A DNA stretch of 64,000 nt, taken from assembly GCA_041874725.1 (NCBI GenBank), contig CP097466.1:3968001-4032000 (forward strand), given 5' to 3'. Both the position numbers and the translations under genes were made by a program. The notes below the pieces were generated by a model. That model made no database searches and was not told the origin of the DNA. It saw only the letters and a list, made by a program, of their open reading frames with translations. This DNA comes from Duganella sp. BuS-21. GTDB taxonomy: Bacteria; Pseudomonadota; Gammaproteobacteria; Burkholderiales; Burkholderiaceae_D. Shown piece by piece: positions 55,368-64,000 of this stretch (the first letter of the stretch is position 1; each line of letters starts with the position of its first letter).

Positions 55368-55447
55368 GCAAATTGTGTTGCTTGCTGCTGCGGCGCAGCA
55401 TCGATAGTTCTTTACAAATTTCTCAATCCGTCTAAACTCGCTCAAAC

Positions 55448-55461
55448 TGTTAGCGCTATCA
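55448..55461. promoter_or_regulatory. GntR-type operator, site 2
   Basis: TGTTAGCGCTATCA immediately before the gluconokinase start, matching sites 1 and 3 and resembling the TGTTACC-GTATCA type of E. coli GntR sites. Confidence 0.65.
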
Positions 55462-55466
55462 TTCAT

Positions 55467-55979
55467 ATGCTCAAAAGTGTAAAAATCAATGCTCCACGCT
55501 GGGTCGTCATGGGCGTCAGCGGTTGCGGCAAGAGTTCGGTCGGATTGCAACTCGCCAGCGCGCTGGCGTTACCCTTCCTGGAAGGCGACACCTACCACTC
55601 CTTTGAGAACGTGGCCAAGATGACGGCCGGCGTGCCGCTCACCGATGCCGACCGGGCCGACTGGTTGTGGGCGCTGCACCGCGAAATCCGCGCGGCCCGC
55701 CTGCGCCAATCGGGCCTGGTGCTGTCCTGCTCATCGCTGAAGCGGCGCTACCGCGACCTGCTGCGTAGCGCCGATCCTGAACTGCGCTTCGCCCACCTGG
55801 CCGGCCCGCGCGAGTTGATCGCCGACCGCATGGCGGCACGCAAGGATCATTACATGCCGCCCGCCCTGCTCGACAGCCAGTTGGCCACGCTGGAGCCGCT
55901 GGAAGACGATGAAGCCGGCATCGTGCTGGATATCGCCAGCGCGCCGCCCGAACTGGTGCGGCAGATATTGCGTCAATAA
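55467..55979 (+). CDS. gntK: gluconokinase
   Basis: A 170-residue P-loop kinase of the GntK type that phosphorylates gluconate to 6-phosphogluconate. Walker A is GVSGCGKSS (residues 17-25), followed by FLEGDTYHSFENVAKMTAGVPLTDADR, the gluconate and Mg region, LSCSSLKRRYRDLLR and DHYMPPALLDSQLATLEPLE. Length is standard. It lies 99 bases after the regulator gene and its own operator abuts the start. Confidence 0.96.
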   Translation: MLKSVKINAPRWVVMGVSGCGKSSVGLQLASALALPFLEGDTYHSFENVAKMTAGVPLTDADRADWLWALHREIRAARLRQSGLVLSCSSLKRRYRDLLRSADPELRFAHLAGPRELIADRMAARKDHYMPPALLDSQLATLEPLEDDEAGIVLDIASAPPELVRQILRQ

Positions 55980-55987
55980 ATAAAGAT

Positions 55988-56001
55988 AGTTACCGCTATC
56001 A
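55988..56001. promoter_or_regulatory. GntR-type operator, site 3
   Basis: AGTTACCGCTATCA between gntK and the symporter gene, third member of the set. Confidence 0.6.
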
Positions 56002-56066
56002 AAACCGAGCTCTCCCCGGAACCCTAGCAAGTTCCGTTCAGGCAGTGATACGCTGCCTGCTTTTAC

Positions 56067-57422
56067 ATGCGTTTGAAAGTGATCGTGAACAAAAAACTGA
56101 CCTGGCGCGAAAAAATCAGCTACGGCGTCGCGGACATGGGCTTCAATTTTTATTGGACCAATGTCGCCACCTTCCTGCTGATTTTCTACACCGACACCTT
56201 CGGCATGTCGGCCGCAGCCGCCGCGTCGATGATGTTCACGATCAAAATCATCAACGCCTTCACCGATCCCATGATCGGCGCGGCCGCCGACCGCACCAAT
56301 ACGCGCTGGGGCAAGTTCCGCCCCTACCTGATCTGGGTACCGGTGCCGCTGGCCTGCGCGGCCTTCCTCACCTACACCACGCCCGACCTGTCGCATGACG
56401 GCAAGCTGATCTGGGCCTACGGCACCTATCTCGCCATGATGGTGTGCTACACCTGCATCAACATCCCGTACAACGCGCTGTCCGGCGTGCTGTCGGCCGA
56501 TCCGCAGGAGCGCTCCACGGTCAACGGCCTGCGCTTCATCTTCGCCTTTGCCGGCGGCACGCTGGTGACGGCGGCCACGCCGGCGCTGGTGCAGTGGCTG
56601 GGCGGCGGCAACGACAAACTCGGATGGCAGCTGACCATGCTCACCTGGAGCGTGTTCGCCTCGCTGCTGTTCGTGTTCACCTTCCTCAATACGCGCGAAC
56701 GCATCGCCCCATCGCCGGAGCAGAACTCCAACGTCTGGCAGGACGTGCGCGACCTGTCGCAGAACCGGCCATGGGTCGCGCTGTTCTTCCTGGCGCTGAT
56801 CATCATGATCACCATCACGCTGCGCACCAGCAGCGCCGCCTATTACTTCAAGTACGTGGTGAACCGTCCGGAACTGATGGCGGGCTTCGTTCCCGCCTAT
56901 ATGCTGGCCGCAGCCGCCGGCGCCTCGCTCACGCCGCTGATGACGCGCTTCATCGACAAGCGCAAGCTGATGATGATCCTGATGACCATCACCGCCGTGC
57001 TGTCGTCGGCCTTCTTCTTCGTGCCCAAAGACCAGATCGTGCTGATGTTCGCGCTGCAGGTCGGCATGGGCCTGGCGCTGGGGCCGAAGTCGCCGCTGGC
57101 CTTCTCCATGTACGCCGACACCGCCGACTACAATGAGTGGCGCACCGGCCGCCGCGCCACCGCCATGACCTTCGCTGCCGCCACCTTCTCGCAGAAGCTG
57201 GGCACGGCCATCGCCGTGGCGGTGATCGGCTCCATCTTCACCCAGCTCGGCTACGTCGCCAACGCAGCGCAGACGGCGGTGTCGCAGGCCGGCATCGTCT
57301 GGCTGATGTCCTTCATTCCCGCCGCCTTCGCCCTGCTGGCGGTGGCGGTCATGTTCTTCTATAACCTCGACAACCAAAAACTGCTGCAGATCCAGGCGGA
57401 TCTCGAAGCGCGCAAATCCTGA
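56067..57422 (+). CDS. GPH-family sugar (acid):cation symporter
   Basis: A 451-residue 12-helix permease of the glycoside-pentoside-hexuronide family, with KISYGVADMGFNFYW at the start, NAFTDPMIGAAADRTNTRWGKFRPYL (the family motif after helix 2) and IPYNALSGVLSADPQERSTVN. It imports a glycoside by cation symport. Next to a GH94 phosphorylase and gluconokinase, cellobionate or a related aldonic disaccharide is the likely cargo. Fifteen bases separate it from the phosphorylase gene. ATG at 56067 used; Met9 start is possible. Confidence 0.93.
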   Translation: MRLKVIVNKKLTWREKISYGVADMGFNFYWTNVATFLLIFYTDTFGMSAAAAASMMFTIKIINAFTDPMIGAAADRTNTRWGKFRPYLIWVPVPLACAAFLTYTTPDLSHDGKLIWAYGTYLAMMVCYTCINIPYNALSGVLSADPQERSTVNGLRFIFAFAGGTLVTAATPALVQWLGGGNDKLGWQLTMLTWSVFASLLFVFTFLNTRERIAPSPEQNSNVWQDVRDLSQNRPWVALFFLALIIMITITLRTSSAAYYFKYVVNRPELMAGFVPAYMLAAAAGASLTPLMTRFIDKRKLMMILMTITAVLSSAFFFVPKDQIVLMFALQVGMGLALGPKSPLAFSMYADTADYNEWRTGRRATAMTFAAATFSQKLGTAIAVAVIGSIFTQLGYVANAAQTAVSQAGIVWLMSFIPAAFALLAVAVMFFYNLDNQKLLQIQADLEARKS

Positions 57423-57437
57423 CGGAGAGATAGACCT

Positions 57438-59807
57438 ATGTTACGCCCCACCCACAATGGCGACCGCTACGAACTGACCAGCCCCACGGCCATGCCGCAG
57501 GCGGCGGGCTTCTTGTGGAACCAGAAGATGATGATCCAGATCACCTGCCGCGGCTACGCCACCGCGCAGTTCATGCAGCCGGAGCCGGCCAAGTATGCGT
57601 ACGCGCCCAACCTGGAGGCCAAGACCTTCATGCAGCCGGAGCAGAATTACTACGCTCACCATCCGGGCCGCTTCTTCTACGTCAAGGATGAAGAAACGGG
57701 CGAGCTGTTCTCCGCGCCGTACGAACCGGTGCGCACGGCGGTGGACAGCTACAGCTTCTCGGTCGGCAAAAGCAATCTGGCCTGGACCATCGAGCACTTG
57801 GGGGTGCGCGTCGAGCTGACTCTGGGCCTGCCGGTGGCGGATGTGGTGGAAATGTGGTCGCTGCGCGTGACCAACCTGTCCGGCCGCGCGCGCAAGCTGA
57901 GCGTCTATCCCTACTTCCCGATCGGTTATATGTCGTGGATGAACCAGTCCGGCGAATACCGTCCGGACCTGGGCGCGGTGGTGGCCAGCAGCGTCACCCC
58001 GTACCAGAAGGTGGCCGACTACTTCAAGCAGAAGAACTTCAAGGACAAAACCTACTTCCTGTGCGAGCAGGCGCCCGATGCCTGGGAAGTACGCCAGTCC
58101 GCATTCGAGGGTGAAGGCGGCTTGCATCGCCCTTCCGCCATCGACGCCGAGCAAATGGGCAATAGCGACGCGCGCTACGAGACGCCGACCGCCGCACTCC
58201 AATACCGCCTGTCGCTGGCCGACGGCGAAGCACGCGACTACCGCTTCCTGTTCGGTCCCGCCTTCGACGACGCCGAGATCAGGGCGGTGCGCGCCAAGTA
58301 CCTGAACGCCGCAGCCTTCGCCGCCACCCAACAGGAATACGCCGACTACATCGCCAGCGGCCACGGCTGCCTGCGCATCGAAACGCCCGACGCGGACCTC
58401 GACAACTTCGTCAACCACTGGCTGCCGCGCCAGGTGTTCTACCACGGCGACGTCAATCGCCTCAGCACCGATCCGCAGACCCGCAACTACCTGCAGGACA
58501 ATATGGGCATGAGCTTCATCAAGCCCAGTGTGATGCGCAAGGCCTTCCTGCACGCGCTGTCGCAGCAGGAAGCCAACGGCGCCATGCCGGACGGGATTCT
58601 GCTGGCCGAAGGCGCGGAACTCAAATACATCAACCAGGTGCCGCACACCGACCACTGCGTGTGGCTGCCGGTGGCGCTGAAAGTCTACCTGGACGAAACC
58701 GGCGACTACGACATCCTGCATGAAGACGTGATCGGCGCCGACACCGGCGTCGCCCTTACGGTTTCAGAACGCGTGAGCAGCGCCATGGACTGGCTGCTGC
58801 AGGCGCGCGACAAGCGCGGCCTGAGCTACATCGCCCAGGGCGACTGGTGCGATCCGATGAACATGGTCGGCTACAAAGGGCGAGGCGTGTCAGGCTGGTT
58901 GACCGTGGCCACCGCCTATGCGCTCAATCTGTGGGCCGAGATCTGCGAAACCACCGGCGCCAGCTCCTCGCTGGCCGAAAGCGCCAAGCATTTCCGCGCC
59001 GGCGCCCGCGCCGTCAACCGCGCCGCCAACGAACACCTGTGGGACGGCGACTGGTTCGCGCGCGGCATCACCGACGACGACGTGGTGTTCGGCACCAGCA
59101 AGGACAAGGAAGGCCGCATCTGGCTCAACCCGCAAGCCTGGGCGATCCTCGGTGGCGCCGCCAACGCCGGCCAGCGCGCGGCCATGGTGGCGCAGGTGGA
59201 AGACCAGCTGTGTACACCATACGGCGTGCAGATGTTCGCGCCGCCGTTCAGCGCCATGCGCGACGATGTCGGCCGCGTCACCCAGAAGCATCCGGGTTCG
59301 GCGGAGAACGGCGCGGTCTACAACCACGCGGCCGTGTTCTACATCTACAGCCTGTACACCATCGGCGAAGGCGACCGCGCCTACCAACTGCTGCGCCAGA
59401 TGCTGCCCGGCCCGAGCCAGGCCGACTACCTGCAGCGCGGCCAACTGCCGGTGTTCATTCCCAACTACTATCGCGGCGCCTGGCGCGAGTATCCGCGCAC
59501 GGCCGGCCGTTCCAGCCAGCTGTTCAACACCGGTACCGTGTCATGGGCTTACCAATGCTTCATCGAAGGCCTGTGCGGCTTGAAGGGCAACAGCGAAGGC
59601 CTGGTCATCAAGCCGCAGCTGCCCGCGCACTGGGACGGCATGAAGGTGGTGCGCCAGTTCCGCCATGCGAGCTTCAACGTGTCTATACAACGCGCGGACG
59701 TCGCAGAAATACAGGTCTGGCATGAAGGTAGGTGTTTGACTGAAAACGTTTTCACCGGTATTGTTGCAGGCGGAGCATACGCGCTGGAGGTCTTGGTCCC
59801 GCGCTGA
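57438..59807 (+). CDS. GH94 phosphorylase, probable cellobionic acid phosphorylase
   Basis: A 789-residue GH94 protein: N-terminal beta-sandwich (1-300), linker, and (alpha/alpha)6 barrel. The catalytic Asp is in [13 protein letters not shown] near 474-479, preceded by ADTGV and followed by [30 protein letters not shown] is another family block. GDWCDP, rather than the GDWND-G of cellobiose phosphorylase, and the flanking gluconokinase and GntR suggest cellobionic acid phosphorylase: 4-O-glucosyl-gluconate plus phosphate to glucose-1-phosphate plus gluconate. No signal peptide, cytosolic. Chitobiose or cellobiose specificity is the alternative. Confidence 0.88.
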   Translation: MLRPTHNGDRYELTSPTAMPQAAGFLWNQKMMIQITCRGYATAQFMQPEPAKYAYAPNLEAKTFMQPEQNYYAHHPGRFFYVKDEETGELFSAPYEPVRTAVDSYSFSVGKSNLAWTIEHLGVRVELTLGLPVADVVEMWSLRVTNLSGRARKLSVYPYFPIGYMSWMNQSGEYRPDLGAVVASSVTPYQKVADYFKQKNFKDKTYFLCEQAPDAWEVRQSAFEGEGGLHRPSAIDAEQMGNSDARYETPTAALQYRLSLADGEARDYRFLFGPAFDDAEIRAVRAKYLNAAAFAATQQEYADYIASGHGCLRIETPDADLDNFVNHWLPRQVFYHGDVNRLSTDPQTRNYLQDNMGMSFIKPSVMRKAFLHALSQQEANGAMPDGILLAEGAELKYINQVPHTDHCVWLPVALKVYLDETGDYDILHEDVIGADTGVALTVSERVSSAMDWLLQARDKRGLSYIAQGDWCDPMNMVGYKGRGVSGWLTVATAYALNLWAEICETTGASSSLAESAKHFRAGARAVNRAANEHLWDGDWFARGITDDDVVFGTSKDKEGRIWLNPQAWAILGGAANAGQRAAMVAQVEDQLCTPYGVQMFAPPFSAMRDDVGRVTQKHPGSAENGAVYNHAAVFYIYSLYTIGEGDRAYQLLRQMLPGPSQADYLQRGQLPVFIPNYYRGAWREYPRTAGRSSQLFNTGTVSWAYQCFIEGLCGLKGNSEGLVIKPQLPAHWDGMKVVRQFRHASFNVSIQRADVAEIQVWHEGRCLTENVFTGIVAGGAYALEVLVPR
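59741..59754. promoter_or_regulatory. LacI-type palindrome upstream of GH3 gene
   Basis: TGAAAACGTTTTCA, a perfect 14-base dyad of the form bound by many LacI-family proteins, lies inside the last codons of the phosphorylase gene and about 90 bases before the GH3 start. It differs from the GntR sites, so another regulator may act here. Confidence 0.4.
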
Positions 59808-59842
59808 CACATCAACTAAAATTATAAGGACATCGTAATCGT

Positions 59843-62101
59843 ATGAAGAAGCGTCTCTGCTTGTCTCTGGCCCTGGCCTACCCTCTTATGCTGTCGTTCA
59901 CTTACGGCGGCACCGTACACGCGGCAGACGCCAAGCAGCCGTGGCTCGACGCCGCGCAGTCGCCCGACGCGCGCGCCGAGCAACTGGTCAAGGCGATGAC
60001 ACTGGATGAAAAAATCCAGACCGTGTTCGCCTACTTCTCCACCGAATTCCAGCCGAAGAAATTCGAGCAGCCGAAGGAAGGCCGTCCCGGCTCCGCCGGC
60101 TGGGTGCCGGGCGTGCCGCGCCTCGGCCTGCCGTCGCAATGGCAGTCGGACGCCGGTGTCGGCGTGGCCACGCAAGCCGTCTCCAAGACGCCATACGAGC
60201 GCACCTCCCTGCCTTCGGGCCTGGGCACCACCGCCACCTGGAATCCGAAGCTGGCCTTCGCCGGCGGCGCAATGATCGGCAGCGAAGCCCGTTCGACCGG
60301 CTTCAACGTGCTGCTGGCCGGCGGCGTGAACCTGATGCGCGAACCGCGCAACGGCCGCAATTTCGAATACGGCGGTGAAGACCCGCTGCTGGCCGGCATC
60401 ATGGTCGGCGAACAGATACGCGGCATTCAATCGAACCACATCGTTTCCACGCTCAAGCACTACGCTTTCAACGACCAGGAAACCAACCGCAACCACGTCA
60501 ACGTCAAGATCGAAGACCAGGCCGGCCGCATGTCGGACCTGCTGGCGCTGCAGTTTGCGCTGGAGCGCGGCCAGCCCGGTTCGGTGATGTGCGCGTATAA
60601 CCGCGTCAACGGCGACTACGCCTGCGAAAACGACTACCTGCTGAACGAAGTGCTGAAGAAGGACTGGAAATTCCCCGGCTACGTGATGTCCGACTGGGGT
60701 GGCACCCACTCGACGATTCCGGCCGCGACGCGCGGCCTGGACCAGCAGTCCGGCTTCCCGTTCGATAAATCGGACTACTTCAACGCGCCGCTGAAGGAAG
60801 CGGTGGTCAACCGCCACGTGCCGGAAGCGCGCCTGGACGACATGGTCAAGCGCATTACGCGGGCCATGTTCGCCAACGGCGTGATGGAACATCCAGTGGC
60901 GACGCCGACTTCCGCCGACGCCGGCATCGACTTCGCCGCGCACGGCAAGATCACCCAGGCCGACGCCGAAGAAGCCATCGTGCTGCTGAAGAACGACAAC
61001 AGCCTGCTGCCGCTGGCGGCCGGCGTGCGCAGCATCGCCATCATCGGCGGCCACGCGAATGTCGGCGTGCTGTCGGGCGGCGGTTCGGCGCAGGTGTATC
61101 CGAAGGGCGGATCGGCGGTGCCGAATGAAGGCCCGGCCTACTTCCCCGGTCCTATCGTCTACCACCGCTCGTCGCCGATGGGCGAACTGGCCAAGCTGAC
61201 CAAGGCCAAGCTGACCTACAACGACGGCAAGGACGCCGCCGCAGCCGCCAAGCTGGCCGCCAACAGCGACGTCGTGATCGTGTTCGGCACCCAGTGGCTG
61301 GCAGAGAGCTTCGACGCCGACGACCTGAACCTGCCGGGCAAACAGGATGCGCTGATCGCCGCCGTCGCCAAGGCCAATCCGAAAACCGTGGTGGTGCTGC
61401 AGACCGGCGGCCCGGTGGTCATGCCGTGGCTAAACCATGTCGGCGCGGTGCTGGAAGCCTGGTATCCGGGCACCAGCGGCGGCGCGGCCATTGCGCGCGT
61501 GCTGGCCGGCGATGTCAATCCGTCGGGCCGTTTGCCGGCCACCTTCCCGGCTTCGGTGGCGCAGTTGCCGCGTCCAGTGATCGATGGCGACGCCAAGACC
61601 AAGGATGACAATATCCTGGAAAAGATCACCACCGACTACAACATCGAAGGCGCGGCCGTCGGCTACAAATGGTTCGACCTGAAGGGCCACAAGCCGCTGT
61701 TCCCGTTCGGTTACGGCCTGTCGTACACCAGCTTCGCGTATGCCGACCTGAGCGCCAAGCCGGCGGGCACCGGCATCGCCGTCACCTTCAACATCAAGAA
61801 CACCGGCAAGCGCGATGGCAAGGCGGTGGGCCAGGTCTACGTGTCGCCGATTTCGGGCGGCTGGGAAGCGCCTAAGCGCCTGGGGGGCTGGGACAAGCTG
61901 GAGCTGAAGGCCGGCACCAGCGGCAAGGCCACCGTGCAGATCGATCCGCGCCTGCTGGGCGTGTACGACAGCGCCAGCAAAACCTGGAAGATCGCCGCCG
62001 GCGACTACCTGGTGACCCTGGCCGACTCGGCCGGCGCCAAGCCTGCGGCCAGCGTCAAGGTCAAGCTGGATGCCAAAACGGTGGACGTCAACGGCCGTTG
62101 A
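59843..62101 (+). CDS. exported GH3 beta-glucosidase
   Basis: A 752-residue GH3 glycosidase. Signal peptide to about residue 28 (VHA-A), barrel domain with AYNRVNGDYACEN and the nucleophile Asp in GYVMSDWGGTHS near 290, second domain with LLKNDNSLLPLA, GGGSAQVYP and the C-terminal fibronectin-III-like domain from about 640. It hydrolyses terminal beta-glucosyl units in the periplasm, probably trimming cello-oligosaccharides or their oxidised forms before uptake. It follows the phosphorylase by 35 bases and converges with the next gene. Confidence 0.94.
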   Translation: MKKRLCLSLALAYPLMLSFTYGGTVHAADAKQPWLDAAQSPDARAEQLVKAMTLDEKIQTVFAYFSTEFQPKKFEQPKEGRPGSAGWVPGVPRLGLPSQWQSDAGVGVATQAVSKTPYERTSLPSGLGTTATWNPKLAFAGGAMIGSEARSTGFNVLLAGGVNLMREPRNGRNFEYGGEDPLLAGIMVGEQIRGIQSNHIVSTLKHYAFNDQETNRNHVNVKIEDQAGRMSDLLALQFALERGQPGSVMCAYNRVNGDYACENDYLLNEVLKKDWKFPGYVMSDWGGTHSTIPAATRGLDQQSGFPFDKSDYFNAPLKEAVVNRHVPEARLDDMVKRITRAMFANGVMEHPVATPTSADAGIDFAAHGKITQADAEEAIVLLKNDNSLLPLAAGVRSIAIIGGHANVGVLSGGGSAQVYPKGGSAVPNEGPAYFPGPIVYHRSSPMGELAKLTKAKLTYNDGKDAAAAAKLAANSDVVIVFGTQWLAESFDADDLNLPGKQDALIAAVAKANPKTVVVLQTGGPVVMPWLNHVGAVLEAWYPGTSGGAAIARVLAGDVNPSGRLPATFPASVAQLPRPVIDGDAKTKDDNILEKITTDYNIEGAAVGYKWFDLKGHKPLFPFGYGLSYTSFAYADLSAKPAGTGIAVTFNIKNTGKRDGKAVGQVYVSPISGGWEAPKRLGGWDKLELKAGTSGKATVQIDPRLLGVYDSASKTWKIAAGDYLVTLADSAGAKPAASVKVKLDAKTVDVNGR

Positions 62102-62104
62102 TCG

Positions 62105-62956
62105 TCACTCCGCGTCGGCCGCCGACAAGGCCGTGAGCAACGGCCCCTGGCCTTGTCGGAAGGTGCGCTTGATGATGGCCTCATCGAGATAGCGTGCGTA
62201 GACGGTGCGGATGTACTGGTCCGCCACCATCGTTTTCAAGGCGGCGGCATAACGCTGGCGCGCCGCTTCGGGCAGCGTTTTCTTCGACAGATAGATCCCG
62301 GTAAAGCGCGGCGCCGATTCCGACACGGCAAGCACCACGGCCCGGCCCTCCAGCTTGCTTTGCTTCAGATACTTGCCGTAGATCGGCGGCGTGGCCAGCG
62401 TGCCTTCGGCACGTCCCATTTGCAGCTTGCCGAATACGGTCTCGTAATCGTTCACCACTTCCAATCGCCCGGCGGCGGCCAGCAGCGCCAGTTGGGCTTC
62501 CACCGCCGCGCCATAGGTGATGCCGCGCGTGATATTGAGCCGTCCCTTGCTGTGCTCCACATAGTCGGCCAGACTGCGGTACCGACGCGCCGGCGCACCG
62601 GCCAGCACCAGGTCGTACTGCAAGTAAGCGTAGGGCAGATGGCGGGCATAGGCATCGCGCTGCGGCGTGTTGGCCGAGCCCATCGTCATGTCGACATGGC
62701 CGGCCTCCAGCTCGATGAACAGGCGCTGGCGCGGATACCAGTGGAACTCGAATTTGCAGCCGGTACGACGCGCCAGTTCATCGGCGAGGTCGACGGCAAT
62801 GCCGCCGATGCGGCCCTGCGCGCGGTAGGACATATAGCCGAGATCGCTTAGGCCGACGCGCGTCACCGGCGGACACACCGCACCGGCTCTGGCCCTGGCC
62901 ATGGGCAAGCTGCAGCACAACACGGCGATCAGGAACAACCGATTGCGTCTCATCAT
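62105..62956 (-). CDS. periplasmic solute-binding (PBP2-type) protein
   Basis: A 283-residue type 2 periplasmic binding protein: signal peptide to about residue 24, then VGLSDLGYMSYRAQGRIGGIAVDLADELARRTGCKF and EAGHVDMTMGSANTPQRDAYARHLPY, the usual amino-acid-binding layout. No transporter subunits are adjacent, as with many orphan binding proteins of this family that sense or scavenge amino acids. Met2 is an alternative start. It converges with the GH3 gene with three bases between stops. Confidence 0.88.
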   Translation of the reverse strand: MMRRNRLFLIAVLCCSLPMARARAGAVCPPVTRVGLSDLGYMSYRAQGRIGGIAVDLADELARRTGCKFEFHWYPRQRLFIELEAGHVDMTMGSANTPQRDAYARHLPYAYLQYDLVLAGAPARRYRSLADYVEHSKGRLNITRGITYGAAVEAQLALLAAAGRLEVVNDYETVFGKLQMGRAEGTLATPPIYGKYLKQSKLEGRAVVLAVSESAPRFTGIYLSKKTLPEAARQRYAAALKTMVADQYIRTVYARYLDEAIIKRTFRQGQGPLLTALSAADAE

Positions 62957-63142
62957 GAACTCTTTACGGGTGGTAATGATGAGTGTATCTTAGGTTGTCT
63001 CGGCAAGGCACGGAAGCCCTATCGCTGCAAACCCGCTTTGCAACAATGCAGATGGATGCCGCAGTTCGTGTATCATTTGATATGAAATGCGCCAGTCAGG
63101 CAGGGCAGCATTTGCCCGATCAGCCGTCAAGGAGGGAGTATT

Positions 63143-64000
63143 ATTTTTAGCCGACGCTCTATATTGCGCTACGCAGCATTCGCCGCTTTTCTATTGTCAG
63201 GTTTCTGGCAAGCGGGACGTGCTGCGGATTTGCCAGTAGTCCCCCTCAGCGTCGCACCCGCCGGTATTGCGCTGGCTGGACGAATCGGGTTCTTTGATGA
63301 TGCGCAGGGCACGCTGGACATTAGCAGCATTCGATCCAGCGTCGTCGACAAACAGTTTTCCATCCCACCTCATGCGATCCAGGCCGGCGTGGACCGTCAC
63401 GCCAGATGGTTCAAAATCAGGCTGCATCAAAATGAACAATCGGGGACATGGCTGCTCGACAGCAAAATAACAGCAGCCACTTCGTTTGATGTGTACGGAC
63501 CATATGACGCCAGTGGACAACTACTGGCACCGCCACTGACGGCGGGAATAGCGGCGGCCGCGGCCGGCAGGTACCAGCTGAATTCAGACCGCTTTAATTT
63601 CCGATTTAACTTGGAGCAAGCAGGGGATTACACGATCTATGTCCGGGTCACTTCAGAATTTCCTGAATACCATAACTTTACTGTATGGGAGCCTACGCAA
63701 TTTGGCTATGCAGAGCAGCGGTTGTCGATGTTCAACGGCGTTTGCTATGGCTTATTCATCGGGATGATCTTCTATAATTTAATGCTGTTATGGGTCTTCA
63801 AGGAGTCGCTGTATTTCTACAACGGTATGTCCTGCTGGTTTGCGTTGCTTGCGCTGAGCGGCATTAATGGTCATCTGGGACGCTATGTGCTGACCAACCA
63901 CGCCGGCGTCATCCCGGTATTACTACCCACTGTTATCGTACTATGGCTGGCCTTTGCCGGCATGTTCGGGCGCGGCTTTCTGGGATTGCCAAAAATCGCC
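63143..64000 (+). CDS. 7TMR-DISM membrane sensor (3' end beyond window), ATT start
   Basis: The frame encodes a signal peptide (RRSILRYAAFAAFLLSGF...AAD), a periplasmic 7TMR-DISMED2-like beta domain (about 35-180), and the first helices of the seven-helix region (MFNGVCYGLFIGMIFYNLMLL, YNGMSCWFALLALSGING). Such proteins usually end in GGDEF or histidine kinase domains, which would lie past the window. No ATG precedes the signal peptide: AAGGAGG at 63129-63135 is followed after seven bases by ATT. A TTG nine codons later is too far from any ribosome site and truncates the signal. Confidence 0.8.
   Translation, partial: MFSRRSILRYAAFAAFLLSGFWQAGRAADLPVVPLSVAPAGIALAGRIGFFDDAQGTLDISSIRSSVVDKQFSIPPHAIQAGVDRHARWFKIRLHQNEQSGTWLLDSKITAATSFDVYGPYDASGQLLAPPLTAGIAAAAAGRYQLNSDRFNFRFNLEQAGDYTIYVRVTSEFPEYHNFTVWEPTQFGYAEQRLSMFNGVCYGLFIGMIFYNLMLLWVFKESLYFYNGMSCWFALLALSGINGHLGRYVLTNHAGVIPVLLPTVIVLWLAFAGMFGRGFLGLPKIA

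Overview
The window looks like a GC-rich betaproteobacterial chromosome of the Oxalobacteraceae type (Duganella/Massilia-like). This is inferred from PEP-CTERM exported proteins, a second infA, tannase-family esterases, GH3/GH94 sugar genes and a guaB-guaA pair. It cannot be pinned to a species from sequence alone.

Region 1 (about 1-43.5 kb) is one large catabolic gene set. It begins beside the 3' end of a tRNA gene and a dead MFS transporter fragment, and ends at two decayed tRNA genes (Cys, Gly). It holds a CoA-dependent dicarboxylate module (CitE-like lyase, CaiB/BaiF CoA-transferase, acyl-CoA dehydrogenase, MaoC-type hydratase), an operon with two NIPSNAP proteins, an EthD-like protein, MmgE/PrpD and DUF1838, two exported tannase-family esterases, a LeuCD-type hydratase with an isocitrate-lyase-superfamily lyase, two aldehyde dehydrogenases, a TonB receptor, a phytanoyl-CoA-type dioxygenase, an arylmalonate-decarboxylase/maleate-isomerase-like protein, a two-subunit molybdenum hydroxylase, an FAD hydroxylase, two MFS transporters, five alpha/beta hydrolases, an amidase, an isochorismatase-fold hydrolase, a Baeyer-Villiger monooxygenase and one IclR/MhpR-like regulator. 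Most operon starts share a dyad, TATCCG-N5-CGGATA, so one regulator (probably the IclR protein) may control nearly the whole set. The likely logic is import of an ester- or amide-bearing, possibly N-heterocyclic or terpenoid-like compound, hydrolysis, oxidation and ring opening, then C4-C6 dicarboxylates split through malyl/citramalyl-type lyases. The substrate is unknown.

Region 2 (43.6-46.4 kb) is a small low-GC island at the 3' end of guaA. It is bounded by a 16-bp near-perfect repeat of the last codons of guaA and carries two toxin-antitoxin modules (HepT/MntA and Xre-MbcA-ParS/RES) plus a truncated membrane-protein gene. Region 3 (46.4-49.5 kb) is guaB and guaA, separated by a terminator.

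Region 4 (49.5-53.1 kb) is a patchwork: a strongly diverged cold-shock-like frame without ATG just before infA, a PEP-CTERM gene, a 136-bp MITE-like element with perfect 20-bp terminal repeats and a 10-bp target duplication, and a decayed prophage with an integrase pseudogene. Region 5 (53.2-54.3 kb) has a second PEP-CTERM gene and a DUF4124 gene.

Region 6 (54.3-62.1 kb) is a sugar-acid locus: a GntR-type LacI regulator, gluconokinase, a GPH-family symporter, a GH94 phosphorylase and an exported GH3 beta-glucosidase. The combination points to cellobionic acid being split to glucose-1-phosphate and gluconate. The window ends with a periplasmic solute-binding protein on the minus strand and the start of a 7TMR-DISM membrane sensor that appears to use an ATT start codon.
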